Source of the DNA: a bacterium
GTDB lineage: Bacteria; Bacteroidota; Bacteroidia; B-17B0; Aurantibacillaceae
Assembly: GCA_029945625.1 (NCBI GenBank)
Contig: JAQSCW010000010.1
Location: 219,815-283,814, forward strand
Direction: 5' to 3'
DNA length: 64,000 bases
Part shown: one piece after another, positions 18,652-27,385 of the stretch
How the letters are laid out: every line of letters starts with the position of its first letter
How positions within the stretch are numbered: position 1 is the stretch's first letter
The notes under the pieces: generated by a model
The model's database searches: none
What the model was told of the DNA's origin: nothing
Seen by the model: only the letters and a program-made list of their open reading frames with translations
Made by a program: the position numbers and the translations under genes

Positions 18652-20850
18652 ATGACGTATCGTGGCATTTCTTTTTGCTTTTTTGTCTTTATGTATTATT
18701 CATATTGTGTGGGGCAGCAGCAGAACCTTCAAAAAAATTTCGTCCCTATTAAGTCCGTAGGACCTTTGCCGGATGTGTTTACGCAGAATATTCGGGAGGT
18801 GATTAAACAAGATATTAGCACGCTTAAACAAAACAAAGACAAGGACAAAGGACTGAAGTCCACTTTTCTTACAGCCTCCAATTATCAAATAGAACGCATC
18901 TTGCGCAGCGGGAATGCCTTGGTGAATGACGAGATCACGACGTATTTGAACGAAATCACCGATGTGATTTTGAAAGACAATCCCACTTTGAGGAAACAAC
19001 TGAACGTTTTTACGCTCAAATCGTCGGTAGTGAATGCGTACAGTTATGACAAGGGATACATATTCATCGATATTGGGCTGATCGCGCAGTTGGAAAGTGA
19101 GGCCCAATTGGCCTATATTCTTTGTCATGAAATATCTCATTATACAAAACAACACCACATCAATAGTTTTGTGATTAACGACAAAATTGATCGCGAACGC
19201 TACGATGGCAATAACGAGTCAAAGTTCATTGAAAAATGTCAGTACTCGAAGGAATATGAGAGTGAGGCCGATCTAGAGGGATTAAAATTATTTGAGAGAA
19301 CAACTTACGACCTAAAACAAGCAGAAAAGGGATTCACTGTGCTTCAGTATTCTCATTTACCATTTGAGCTGGTTGAATTCAAAAAAGCATATTTTGAGAA
19401 CCCAAATTATAAGATTCCCAATCGGTATTTTTTGCCGGAGGTGTCGCCCATAAAAGACAATTCGAATGAAGATGATTCAAAATTAACGCATCCCAATGCC
19501 AAGAAAAGACGACTGGCCATTGCAGAGATTATTTCGGAGCGCGACAACACCAAACGGGTAAAGGCGATAGTGGGCCAGCCGCGATTTGAGTATATCCGCG
19601 ACCTTTCCCGCATGGAACTTTGCCGCTTGTATCTAAAAGACCGGGACTACCCCAATGCTCTGTACGCCAGCTATATTCTTGCAAAAAAATACCCTTCCAA
19701 TTCTTATGTAGCCGAAGAAATGGCAAAGTCCTTGTATGGCATTTCACTTTATTTAAACGGTGAGATCAAATACAATAAGGATTCACACCTTGAAGAAGGC
19801 ATTCCAAAATATACCGACATTGAGAGTTACCCGCAGCAGATTTATTATATGATTGATAAGATGCCGGTAAACGAGTGGATCATTTTATCACTCAATCAGG
19901 TGTACCGCTTGCATAAAAAATTTCCGGAAAGTAATTCTTTGGAAGTGCTTTCCGACAGTTTATTTGGCCTAATGAAACGAATCGATTGGGGGATCTCCGA
20001 TTTTGCGCATGTACTTAAGTCGCCTCTAACTTCTACAGTAGACATTCCAAAGGACAGCGTGTTGGAAGAAGAAAAATCGAAGACCGAGCTAATCGCCAGC
20101 TTACAAAAGGAGATCAACAACAAAGCCGAAGACACCATCTACTATAAAACAGCATACGTTGATCTGTTTATGAATGATCCCGAGTTTTCGAGGAAGTTTC
20201 CTTCACAGGACGGTGGTGCGGAAAAGAAGGAAGATGGCTTTAAGTCGTATTCGAGTTCGGATGAAAATGAGGAATATGAGCACAGAAAGAGAGGCAGCAG
20301 AAATATCAGGTTGGCATCCGGATTAAAGGTGGATACGATTATCCTTGTGGAACCGTTTTACATAAAAATTGATGAGCGCGACAAACAATCCATGCAATAC
20401 GTTACGTCGGATGAGAAACAAGAGCACTATGTTAAAACCGTTGAAGCTTGCGCAAAAGATTTGAAATTTGAGGTAGTGAAACTTGATCCGGGACTAATGA
20501 CGGCCATGGATGTGGACAAAATGAATGATTTTTCGGTAATCAACGATTGGTTTGATGAGCGATTTGATGCAGATGCCGAGCGGAAAGTAATTTTGAACAC
20601 AAACGATATTGAGCAAATAATCAAAAAATACGGGAGCTCCTACGTATTGAAAACAGGAGTGGCCTCGGTGGTGAATGAGAAGGGTAAAAAGAGGACCTTC
20701 TATTTTGGATTTTTATTTGATATTAGAAAAAACGAATTAGTTTATCGCAAGTATGAGATTTTTAAAAGTCGTGATCAACACGATTTGATTTCTTCAAAAA
20801 CCTATCAAATGTTATTTGAGATTAAACACCCCAAAAAGAGACTGAGGTAG
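18652..20850 (+). CDS. Exported M48-family zinc metalloprotease with long C-terminal extension
   Basis: The start at 18652 places a hydrophobic signal peptide (ending near VGQQQ) at the N-terminus. The upstream TTG at 18601 is less likely. The peptidase domain spans residues of about 75-310, with the HEISH zinc motif at 159-163 and the downstream glutamate region YESEADLEG near 205. A helical, TPR-like middle region follows (about 320-460), then an acidic low-complexity stretch rich in E, D, S and K (about 520-550) and a C-terminal domain of about 180 residues that I do not recognise. 732 aa is much longer than typical BepA/YfgC-type members. A role in envelope protein quality control is inferred from the family. 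Confidence 0.82.
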   Translation: MTYRGISFCFFVFMYYSYCVGQQQNLQKNFVPIKSVGPLPDVFTQNIREVIKQDISTLKQNKDKDKGLKSTFLTASNYQIERILRSGNALVNDEITTYLNEITDVILKDNPTLRKQLNVFTLKSSVVNAYSYDKGYIFIDIGLIAQLESEAQLAYILCHEISHYTKQHHINSFVINDKIDRERYDGNNESKFIEKCQYSKEYESEADLEGLKLFERTTYDLKQAEKGFTVLQYSHLPFELVEFKKAYFENPNYKIPNRYFLPEVSPIKDNSNEDDSKLTHPNAKKRRLAIAEIISERDNTKRVKAIVGQPRFEYIRDLSRMELCRLYLKDRDYPNALYASYILAKKYPSNSYVAEEMAKSLYGISLYLNGEIKYNKDSHLEEGIPKYTDIESYPQQIYYMIDKMPVNEWIILSLNQVYRLHKKFPESNSLEVLSDSLFGLMKRIDWGISDFAHVLKSPLTSTVDIPKDSVLEEEKSKTELIASLQKEINNKAEDTIYYKTAYVDLFMNDPEFSRKFPSQDGGAEKKEDGFKSYSSSDENEEYEHRKRGSRNIRLASGLKVDTIILVEPFYIKIDERDKQSMQYVTSDEKQEHYVKTVEACAKDLKFEVVKLDPGLMTAMDVDKMNDFSVINDWFDERFDADAERKVILNTNDIEQIIKKYGSSYVLKTGVASVVNEKGKKRTFYFGFLFDIRKNELVYRKYEIFKSRDQHDLISSKTYQMLFEIKHPKKRLR

Positions 20851-20867
20851 AAACAGAGAATTTATTT

Positions 20868-21839
20868 TCAATCTTTTACCAGCCGGATACTGAAGCCGGA
20901 TTGATTAGCGAACAGTGCTTGATCTGCCGCGCTGGTATTGTTCCATAAGTAGGTGCAGTAGTATCCCGAGGAACTTCCCGTTTTTGACCAGAAAGTTGAT
21001 TTGTATTGAAGGTCGTAGTAGTTGCCATTGAAATAAGCCCTGCTTCCCGCCGGCAAAGCGGTAAAGCCGCTTTCATTGGTAGCACCCACATTCCCGAACC
21101 AGAGGGTGCTGCCAATTGATTTCATTTTTGCACCGGCAATTGTATTGCCACCAAGGTAATTAATGAGTTGGGCCCATTCGCTGTATGAGGGCATGTGCCA
21201 GCCCGGCGGCGCAATTCCTGAAGCGTTTATTGCTGCGTTGATGTTATATAAATTTCCAAAAGTGGTGCTAGAGCCTGAATTACCGTTCACAAAACAATAG
21301 GCCCCAACTAATGTAGCAGAGCTCCAAGAACTGTTGTTTGAGATGAACGAAATGGGTGTTCCATCACGGTAGTGGGTAACTTTTAAATTTTCGGCCATCC
21401 ATTCCTGTGTCCCAATTTTAATAGTCTTGTAAACATTGCCGTCAATGTCCATCATATAATTAGCATCGAATTGCTGGGTAGTAAAAACCATTTCCGAACC
21501 ATAGGCTGTGCCAACTGCACTGGTAGCATAAGCTCTTACGTAATATTTGGTGTTGGTATAAAGTCCGGTGAGTGTACTTGTAAAATTTCCTTCGCCGGCA
21601 CCATCCACCGTCTTAAAATCGCTGATTTCAGGCAAGCCCGAGGTGTTCCAGCAAACGCCTCTTTCTAGTACCTCGTCATCTCCCTTAAAATAAACTACAC
21701 CACCGCATTCAGCTTGCAACGCCATAATATTTGAAACGTTTAGTGTGGTAATAAGTGGTAGTTTTTTTTCTTTCTTCTTACATCCCAACACACCAAACAG
21801 GCCTATTACAAGCAGTATTACAACTATAAGTTGTTTCAT
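20868..21839 (-). CDS. FISUMP-domain lipoprotein
   Basis: The start at 21839 gives a lipoprotein signal (lipobox VLGC, Cys20, then KKKEKK). Residues of about 35-130 form a fibronectin-type III-like or Ig-like domain (RGVCWNTSGLPEI, YYVRAYATSAVGTAYG). About 135-323 is the Fibrobacter succinogenes major paralogous (FISUMP) domain, with its signatures VYKTIKIGTQEWMAENLK, PPGWHMPSYSEW and SGFTALPAGSR, ending in SIRLVKD. It is a surface or periplasmic lipoprotein of unknown ligand. 323 aa. It converges on the M48 gene with 17 bases between. Confidence 0.85.
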   Translation of the reverse strand: MKQLIVVILLVIGLFGVLGCKKKEKKLPLITTLNVSNIMALQAECGGVVYFKGDDEVLERGVCWNTSGLPEISDFKTVDGAGEGNFTSTLTGLYTNTKYYVRAYATSAVGTAYGSEMVFTTQQFDANYMMDIDGNVYKTIKIGTQEWMAENLKVTHYRDGTPISFISNNSSWSSATLVGAYCFVNGNSGSSTTFGNLYNINAAINASGIAPPGWHMPSYSEWAQLINYLGGNTIAGAKMKSIGSTLWFGNVGATNESGFTALPAGSRAYFNGNYYDLQYKSTFWSKTGSSSGYYCTYLWNNTSAADQALFANQSGFSIRLVKD

Positions 21840-22048
21840 ATTTTGGAAAACAAAGGTTGGAAAAAAAAAAGAAAACAGACATTGATTCAAAAGTAGGAGA
21901 AATAAACCAATTCACCGTGACAAAAAGATAATTTAAAATGTTGAAATAATTGGAGATTCAAAAGAATTTTAATCTATTTTTGAAAAGATTAATTGTTAAG
22001 ACTAAAATGTTCTCACAGCCTCAGGGCAGCCGTAATATCCATTTGCTC

Positions 22049-22765
22049 ATGATCCGTTTTTTCTCTCTCATGATACTACTGCCCTTTCTTGCTTTCACTC
22101 AAGCTCCGGGATACATGGGAAAAAAGTGCGTGGTGGGATATGGATTTAATATAAGTCCCGCCATCAACAATGCCACTCCAAGAGACAATCACCTCAATAC
22201 AATTCATGAGCTGTACCTCGATTACGTCATCGGCAATAAGTGGCTCGTGGGACTAGGGGCGCGCTACTATAAAACCATTTACGACAACAAGGCCAATTTT
22301 AGCGATAGTGATGTACATCCCGAGGGCTCTTATACGATTAACGGAATAAGCCTGTGTCTAAATTTTAAATATTATAAACGAAACTATGTGGCACCCTGGG
22401 GCAGATATTTTATGATAAGTCCGGTGCTGAACATGGCCAAAACCTCCTATGATCCAAGCATGCATACTGTTGGCAGGGTTAACGGCCATGATACCTTGTA
22501 TCTTGATTTTGGTCCCAGCCCGGTCAACTATTATCATTTTGACATCATGTTGGGTTGGGGAAGAAGCAGGGTGATTGCTGATAGGTTCACAGTGGATTAT
22601 GGCTATAACCTTCAATTGTGGTCGCTCATTACTGCACTTAATGAAGTAGGCCAATTATTCCCGGCCAGCCTTGCTATGAACAATTACATTGAGGAAACCC
22701 ACAAGTGGCGGGTTCACGGGATTAACCGCTTTAATTTCTTTATCAAGCTCGGTTATTTGTTTTAA
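22049..22765 (+). CDS. Predicted outer-membrane beta-barrel protein, unknown function
   Basis: No family was recognised. The ATG at 22049 starts a good signal peptide (MIRFFSLMILLPFLAFTQ). The ATG at 22007 and the TTG at 21950 in the track would put 14-33 residues before it. The mature 220 residues show barrel-like alternating strands (KWLVGLGARYYKTIYD, INGISLCLNFKYYKR, RFTVDYGYNLQLW) and end in an aromatic residue (FFIKLGYLF), as outer-membrane barrels do. It is followed by a terminator shared with the convergent mdh gene. Confidence 0.65.
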   Translation: MIRFFSLMILLPFLAFTQAPGYMGKKCVVGYGFNISPAINNATPRDNHLNTIHELYLDYVIGNKWLVGLGARYYKTIYDNKANFSDSDVHPEGSYTINGISLCLNFKYYKRNYVAPWGRYFMISPVLNMAKTSYDPSMHTVGRVNGHDTLYLDFGPSPVNYYHFDIMLGWGRSRVIADRFTVDYGYNLQLWSLITALNEVGQLFPASLAMNNYIEETHKWRVHGINRFNFFIKLGYLF

Positions 22766-22779
22766 GAACTTGATCGATC

Positions 22780-22816
22780 AAAAAAAAATCGTCACCCGAG
22801 GGCGGCGATTTTTTTT
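22780..22816. terminator. Bidirectional terminator between the barrel gene and mdh
   Basis: The hairpin TCGTC-A-CCC / GGG-C-GGCGA is flanked by eight or more A on one side and eight T on the other, so it can stop transcripts from both convergent genes. Confidence 0.85.
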
Positions 22817-22832
22817 AAGGAGAACATAAAAT

Positions 22833-23771
22833 TTAAACAGTCTTCATTTCGCTCAGCACATTGTTCATGCTTCTTACCGCTTCAGCACTCTTATTAAAAG
22901 CCGCTTGTTCGTCGGCATTCAGTTTATAATCCACAATTTTTTCCCAGCCGTTTTTGCCGATAATAACGGGCACGCCCATACAAATATCTTTTTGACCGTA
23001 TTCGCCGTCAAGCATCACACAACAGGGGAAGAGTTTTTTCTGATCGATCACAATACTCGCCACCAGAGCGGCCACTGAAGCACCCGGAGCATACCAGGCA
23101 CTGGTGCCAAGCATTCCCGTTAAAGTAGCGCCACCTACCATGGTATCGGCGGCCACTTTTTTAAGAGCTTCCGCGTCAAGAAATTGCGAAACAGGAACGC
23201 CGGTATAAGAAGCCAGTCGTGTAAGTGGAATCATGGTTGTGTCACCATGTCCACCAATTACTACGCCGCTAATATCGCTGGCTGGCGCATTGAGTGCGGT
23301 TGACAAATAATGTTTGAATCGGGAACTGTCTAAAATACCACCCATTCCAATGATTCTGTTCTTAGGAAGTTTACTTGATTTTAAAGCCAAATACGTCATG
23401 GTATCCATTGGATTACTTACCACAATGATGATGGCTTCCGGAGAATGTTTTAATACATTTTCAGTTACTGTTTTCACAATGCCGGCATTGATGCCAATAA
23501 GTTCTTCACGGGTCATTCCCGGTTTACGCGGAATACCGCTGGTAATTACCACCACCTTACTGTTGGCGGTTTTACTGTAATCGTTGGTGCTTCCTGTAAT
23601 TCGGGTATTAAACCCATTCAGGGTAGCTGTTTGCATGAGGTCGAGTGCCTTTCCTTCTGCATAGTTTTCTTTAATATCTAAAATAACCACTTCGCTGGCA
23701 ATGCGATTGAGTGCGATGTACTCGGCACATGTGGCTCCTACGTTTCCTGCTCCAATTACTGATACTTTCAT
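22833..23771 (-). CDS. mdh: Malate dehydrogenase (LDH-like type)
   Basis: Oxidises malate to oxaloacetate with NAD+ in the TCA cycle. The start at 23771 (MKVSVIGAGNVGATCAEY) puts the Rossmann GxGxxG at residues 7-12. The track's extra eight residues overlap the region next to the -7 box. Substrate-binding arginine motifs are IPRKPGMTREEL and the catalytic His lies in GGHGDTTMIP, both as in the MDH type 3 group. 312 aa is standard. There is a TAAATTTG promoter box upstream and a bidirectional terminator downstream. Confidence 0.96.
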   Translation of the reverse strand: MKVSVIGAGNVGATCAEYIALNRIASEVVILDIKENYAEGKALDLMQTATLNGFNTRITGSTNDYSKTANSKVVVITSGIPRKPGMTREELIGINAGIVKTVTENVLKHSPEAIIIVVSNPMDTMTYLALKSSKLPKNRIIGMGGILDSSRFKHYLSTALNAPASDISGVVIGGHGDTTMIPLTRLASYTGVPVSQFLDAEALKKVAADTMVGGATLTGMLGTSAWYAPGASVAALVASIVIDQKKLFPCCVMLDGEYGQKDICMGVPVIIGKNGWEKIVDYKLNADEQAAFNKSAEAVRSMNNVLSEMKTV

Positions 23772-23792
23772 GATGTTGTTTTTTATGTGGTG

Positions 23793-23800
23793 CAAATTTA
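23793..23800 (-). promoter_or_regulatory. -7 promoter box (TAAATTTG) of mdh
   Basis: A minus-strand match to TAnnTTTG, 21 bases before the chosen mdh ATG. No good TTG -33 element was seen at 17-23 bases. Confidence 0.5.
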
Positions 23801-23859
23801 TAACATTTAGAAACAGGTTTTAAGTGCTGTTAACACTTTTTTAAGCATCCGGCCCTTCC

Positions 23860-25287
23860 TTATTCTGTTTTGATGGTGGCGGCTAAAGCCAAAAGTTTTG
23901 TTTCTTCAAAGTAATTTGTCATCAATTGAAGACCAATTGGCAAACCATTACTATGCATGGCGCAAGGCACCGAAATAGCCGGAATCCCAGCAATATTGGC
24001 CTGTACGGTGAAAATATCTTCGAGATACATTTTAATGGGGTCGGCACTATTCTTCCCAAATTCAAAAGCTGTACCGGGCGTAGATGGTGTTAAAATGAAA
24101 TCAAAATTCTTAAAAATCTCACGGGTTTTGTCCTGTATGATTCTTCTCACTTTTTGCCCTTTATTATAATAAGCGTCGTAATAACCGGCACTTAATACAA
24201 ATGTGCCCAACATGATGCGTCGTTTTACTTCGGCTCCAAATCCTTCGGAGCGTGATTTTTTATAAGTACTTTCCAAATCTGACGCCTGTGCGCTGCGATG
24301 TCCATAATGTATGCCCGAGAAACGGGCCAGATTGGAAGATGCCTCCGCTGTGGTAAGCACGTAATAGGTGGGCACCAGGTATTCAAGATATGGAAAGCTG
24401 ATAGCTTCTACCTGATGGCCTGCCGACTTTAAAGATTCTAGTTGCCGTACAATGGCTGATTTCACTTCGGGATCAAGTCCTTCAGCTTCTACACACTCTT
24501 TTAAATAGGCGATCTTGTATTTCTTTTCAGAACGTATTTCTTTGGAATAAGCATTAACCGGGGCAGAAGAGCAGGTATTGTCGTGTGTGTCTTTACCTGC
24601 AATAACTTCAAGAATTAGAGCGGCATCAGAAACTGTTTTGGTTATGGGCCCAATTTGATCAAAGGAAGATGCATACGCAATCAGGCCGTAACGCGACACG
24701 CGCCCGTAGGTTGGCTTGAGACCTACTGTGCCGGTAAAAGAGGCGGGCTGGCGGATAGATCCACCTGTGTCGGAGCCCAGAGCAACATGGCATAAATTGG
24801 CGGCCACTGCAGCAGCTGCTCCTCCGGAAGAACCCCCGGGAACACATTTTTCATTGAGCGGATTAAGCACATTTCCAAACGCAGAGTTTTCGTTGCTGCT
24901 TCCCATAGCAAACTCGTCGCAATTGCAACGACCAATAATGATGGCATCTTCTGCCAGCAAACGATCTACAACCGTTGCGGAATAAAGCGATTCAAAACCT
25001 TCGAGGATCTTAGAGGAGGCCGAAACTTTGTGCCCCTTAAAACAAATGTTATCTTTCAGAGCCACAATAGTGCCGGCCAATTTGCCGGCCGTTCCGTTTT
25101 TAATCTTTGCATCCACACGCAAGGCCTCATCGCGGGCCGAAACCTCGAATACTTCTAAAAAAGCGTTTAGGTGTTTTTTTGAGGCGATTTGAGAAATAGT
25201 TTGTTCAACCAGATCGTGGCAAGTTACGCGGCCCGCCTTCAAATCGGTTTGTAATTGCAGGATGGTTGAAAAGTGATATACAGTCAT
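23860..25287 (-). CDS. gatA: Glutamyl-tRNA(Gln) amidotransferase subunit A
   Basis: The amidase subunit of GatCAB. It releases ammonia from glutamine to convert Glu-tRNA(Gln) to Gln-tRNA(Gln). The amidase Ser-cisSer-Lys triad can be placed: Lys78 (ALKDNICF), cis-Ser153 (PGGSSGGAAAA) and nucleophile Ser177 (GSDTGGSIRQP). 475 aa is normal. gatB and gatC are not in the window, which is common in this phylum. It lies downstream of tatA, with a palindromic hairpin between them. Confidence 0.95.
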   Translation of the reverse strand: MTVYHFSTILQLQTDLKAGRVTCHDLVEQTISQIASKKHLNAFLEVFEVSARDEALRVDAKIKNGTAGKLAGTIVALKDNICFKGHKVSASSKILEGFESLYSATVVDRLLAEDAIIIGRCNCDEFAMGSSNENSAFGNVLNPLNEKCVPGGSSGGAAAAVAANLCHVALGSDTGGSIRQPASFTGTVGLKPTYGRVSRYGLIAYASSFDQIGPITKTVSDAALILEVIAGKDTHDNTCSSAPVNAYSKEIRSEKKYKIAYLKECVEAEGLDPEVKSAIVRQLESLKSAGHQVEAISFPYLEYLVPTYYVLTTAEASSNLARFSGIHYGHRSAQASDLESTYKKSRSEGFGAEVKRRIMLGTFVLSAGYYDAYYNKGQKVRRIIQDKTREIFKNFDFILTPSTPGTAFEFGKNSADPIKMYLEDIFTVQANIAGIPAISVPCAMHSNGLPIGLQLMTNYFEETKLLALAATIKTE

Positions 25288-25292
25288 TTACA

Positions 25293-25329
25293 AAACAAGA
25301 AAAGCGTTACTCAATATTGAATAACGCTT
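25293..25329 (-). terminator. Palindromic hairpin / likely terminator between tatA and gatA
   Basis: A 28-base near-perfect palindrome (AAGCGTTA...TAACGCTT, one mismatched pair) is followed on the minus strand by TTTTCTTGTTTT. It may terminate tatA transcripts or attenuate read-through into gatA, which starts about 15 bases after the hairpin. Confidence 0.6.
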
Positions 25330-25348
25330 CAAAGCTACACATTAATAA

Positions 25349-25546
25349 TTATTTTTTTTCGGGTTCGTTGCTTTCGCCGGTCTCCCCTTTGCTTGCGTCC
25401 TTAAAGTCTTTGATACCGCGGCCTAGGCCCTTCATTAACTCGGGAATTTTTTTCCCTCCAAACATTAACAATACGATCACCAAAATGATAATAATTTCCG
25501 GAGCACCTAAGCCTCCTAATATCCCTAATATAAACGTTGCTGTCAT
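25349..25546 (-). CDS. tatA: Sec-independent translocase protein TatA/TatE
   Basis: Forms the pore-like component of the twin-arginine system for folded proteins. The start at 25546 ([12 protein letters not shown]) removes ten poorly fitting residues of the track ORF. One membrane helix (about residues 10-28, [16 protein letters not shown]) is followed by the FGGKKIPEL hinge, an amphipathic helix ([14 protein letters not shown]) and a charged tail (SNEPEKK). 65 aa is typical. tatC is not nearby. A likely client, a Tat-signal superoxide dismutase, is encoded at 43258-44007. Confidence 0.93.
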   Translation of the reverse strand: MTATFILGILGGLGAPEIIIILVIVLLMFGGKKIPELMKGLGRGIKDFKDASKGETGESNEPEKK

Positions 25547-25767
25547 TTTTTTATTTCTTCCCGCAAAGTTACTCAATTAAAGCCTTCCTGCAAAATTTCA
25601 ATTTTATCTGTTTTCAGGCAGCAGACTCATGTTAAAACATGACTATTATCATCATTCAAGGCCATTTGTTGCGGTATAACGCTAACAATAATCAGTTTAT
25701 TTTTAAAGGATAATGTTTGATGGTTTATATAATATTCGCTAATCTTACACTCTAAAATTGAAATCTC

Positions 25768-26139
25768 ATGGCCTCTAGTTCCCCAATGGATTACCTTCCG
25801 ATTTTTATCATGTTTACAATTGCTGTTGGATTTGCCATTGTGTCGTTGTGGGCAACGCACGCACTGGGCCCAAAGCGCAAAACAAAAGTAAAATTAGAAT
25901 CGTTTGAGTGCGGCATTGAAGCACAGGGAAACGCTCGTGTTCCTTTTTCAATTAAGTATTTTTTGGTGGCCATATTATTTGTGTTGTTTGACATAGAGGT
26001 CATCTTTATGTATCCTTGGGCTGCCAACTTTAAAGAACTGGGTATGTTAGGAGTGGTAGAGGTTTTTAGTTTTATTGCCTTATTATTAGTAGGCTTTTAT
26101 TATATGATTAGTAAGAACGCCCTAAAGTGGGAAGATTAG
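25768..26139 (+). CDS. nuoA: NADH-quinone oxidoreductase subunit A
   Basis: A small membrane subunit of complex I at the junction between the hydrophilic and membrane arms. Three membrane helices are present, and the conserved loop FECGIEAQGNARVPFSIKYF between helices 1 and 2 is unmistakable, followed by FDIEVIFMYPWA. 123 aa. It is the first gene of a nuoA-N operon that runs for 14 kb on the plus strand. A perfect TAnnTTTG box was not found upstream; a diverged one (TAATCTTA) with a TTTG 20 bases ahead is the nearest. Confidence 0.97.
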   Translation: MASSSPMDYLPIFIMFTIAVGFAIVSLWATHALGPKRKTKVKLESFECGIEAQGNARVPFSIKYFLVAILFVLFDIEVIFMYPWAANFKELGMLGVVEVFSFIALLLVGFYYMISKNALKWED

Positions 26140-26202
26140 GAGTTAGATTTAGGACGATTAAGAATTCGGAAGAAACCTTATTCTCGCAGCAAAAAAAAGA
26201 AC

Positions 26203-26766
26203 ATGTCGAAAGAAATTGAAAAAAAATCCAAACTCGAAATTGCAAAATCACCTGAGGGAATTGAAGGTCCCGGCTTTTTTGCAACCAAAGTAGATGATGT
26301 TATTGGAATGGCCCGCGCCAATTCTTTGTGGCCGCTTCCTTTTGCAACCTCGTGTTGCGGCATTGAGTTTATGGCCACCATGGGTTCACATTACGACCTT
26401 GCCCGTTTTGGCATGGAACGTTTAAGTTTCTCGCCCCGTCAGGCCGACTTATTAATGGTGATGGGAACGATTGCAAAAAAAATGGGACCAATATTGCGCC
26501 AAGTGTATGAACAAATGGCGGAACCGCGATGGGTACTGAGTGTTGGTGCTTGTGCCAGTAGTGGTGGTATATTTGACACGTACAGTGTGTTGCAGGGGAT
26601 TGATCGCATTATTCCGGTGGATGTATATGTTCCGGGCTGCCCTCCTCGCCCTGAGCAACTCATTGAGGGGATCTTAAAAATTCAGGAACTCACACGAAAC
26701 GAATCGGGAAGAAGAAGACATTCTCCCGAGTACAAAAAGTTATTAAATAGTTACGGGATAGAATAG
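26203..26766 (+). CDS. nuoB: NADH-quinone oxidoreductase subunit B
   Basis: Carries the terminal N2 [4Fe-4S] cluster that hands electrons to quinone. The cluster cysteines are visible: the adjacent pair in ATSCCGIEF, one in [10 protein letters not shown] and one in [11 protein letters not shown]. 187 aa, with a charged N-terminal extension of about 20 residues ([13 protein letters not shown]) before the core. It is 63 bases after nuoA. The gap to nuoC (80 bases) contains an inverted heptamer repeat. Confidence 0.97.
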   Translation: MSKEIEKKSKLEIAKSPEGIEGPGFFATKVDDVIGMARANSLWPLPFATSCCGIEFMATMGSHYDLARFGMERLSFSPRQADLLMVMGTIAKKMGPILRQVYEQMAEPRWVLSVGACASSGGIFDTYSVLQGIDRIIPVDVYVPGCPPRPEQLIEGILKIQELTRNESGRRRHSPEYKKLLNSYGIE

Positions 26767-26770
26767 AGCC

Positions 26771-26837
26771 AATTGACGATTTATTCATTGACGATTTACG
26801 ATTTTGGTCGTCAAACTAAATTTAAAAATCGTAAATA
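26771..26837. repeat. Heptamer-type repeat with 12-bp inverted arms between nuoB and nuoC
   Basis: Contains two direct copies of ATTGACGATTT (26772-26782 and 26787-26797) and a perfect inverted repeat ATTTACGATTTT (26794-26805) / AAAATCGTAAAT (26825-26836) with a 19-base loop. It is the same sequence family as the elements around the nuoJ-K insert and between nuoM and nuoN. There is no T-run, so it is not a normal terminator, and it lies inside the operon. Confidence 0.75.
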
Positions 26838-26846
26838 ATATTTGAA

Positions 26847-27347
26847 ATGAGCAAAGCACACCTTGATAAAGTAAACGAGAAACTTCAGGCAAAATTTGAA
26901 GGCGCCATACTGAGTGCAGAATTGTTATATGATTTTCCGGTATTTACCGTAAAAACAGAACAGATCCACGAGTTACTCAGTTTCTTAAAAGCTGATCCCG
27001 AACTCAATTTTCATTTTCTTACCGATATTACCGGCATGCAAACCGCCGACGAAAAGCAATTGGGGGTGATCTATCATTTGCATAATATGCATTCGAATAT
27101 TCGTATTCGACTGAAAACATTTTTTGATATTAATAAACCCGAAATTGATACGGCTACCGACCTGTGGCCCTGTGCCAATTGGATGGAGCGTGAGACTTAC
27201 GATTTTTTTGGCGTTCGCTTTAAGGGTCACCCTAATTTGAAACGAATTTTGAACGTGGATGAAATGGATATTTTTCCTTTAAGAAAAGAGTACCCTTTGG
27301 AAGACCAAACACGCGAAGATAAAGAAGACAAAATGTTTGGACGATAA
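26847..27347 (+). CDS. nuoC: NADH-quinone oxidoreductase subunit C
   Basis: The 30-kDa-type peripheral subunit of complex I, not fused to NuoD here. Conserved segments are the FLTDITGMQ motif in the first half and the C-terminal signature WMERETYDFFGVRFKGHPNLKRIL, followed by PLRKEYPLE. 166 aa is normal. It starts ten bases after the right arm of the repeat element, so the element lies in or next to its ribosome-binding region. Confidence 0.96.
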   Translation: MSKAHLDKVNEKLQAKFEGAILSAELLYDFPVFTVKTEQIHELLSFLKADPELNFHFLTDITGMQTADEKQLGVIYHLHNMHSNIRIRLKTFFDINKPEIDTATDLWPCANWMERETYDFFGVRFKGHPNLKRILNVDEMDIFPLRKEYPLEDQTREDKEDKMFGR

Positions 27348-27385
27348 GACCTAATTTAATTTTTGTTTGACTGCGAATACTAACG

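Noticed and set aside
23820-23846. Hairpin AAGTG...CACTT followed by six T after gatA
   Set aside because: The T-run is on the plus strand, whereas gatA and mdh are on the minus strand, so it has no gene to terminate.
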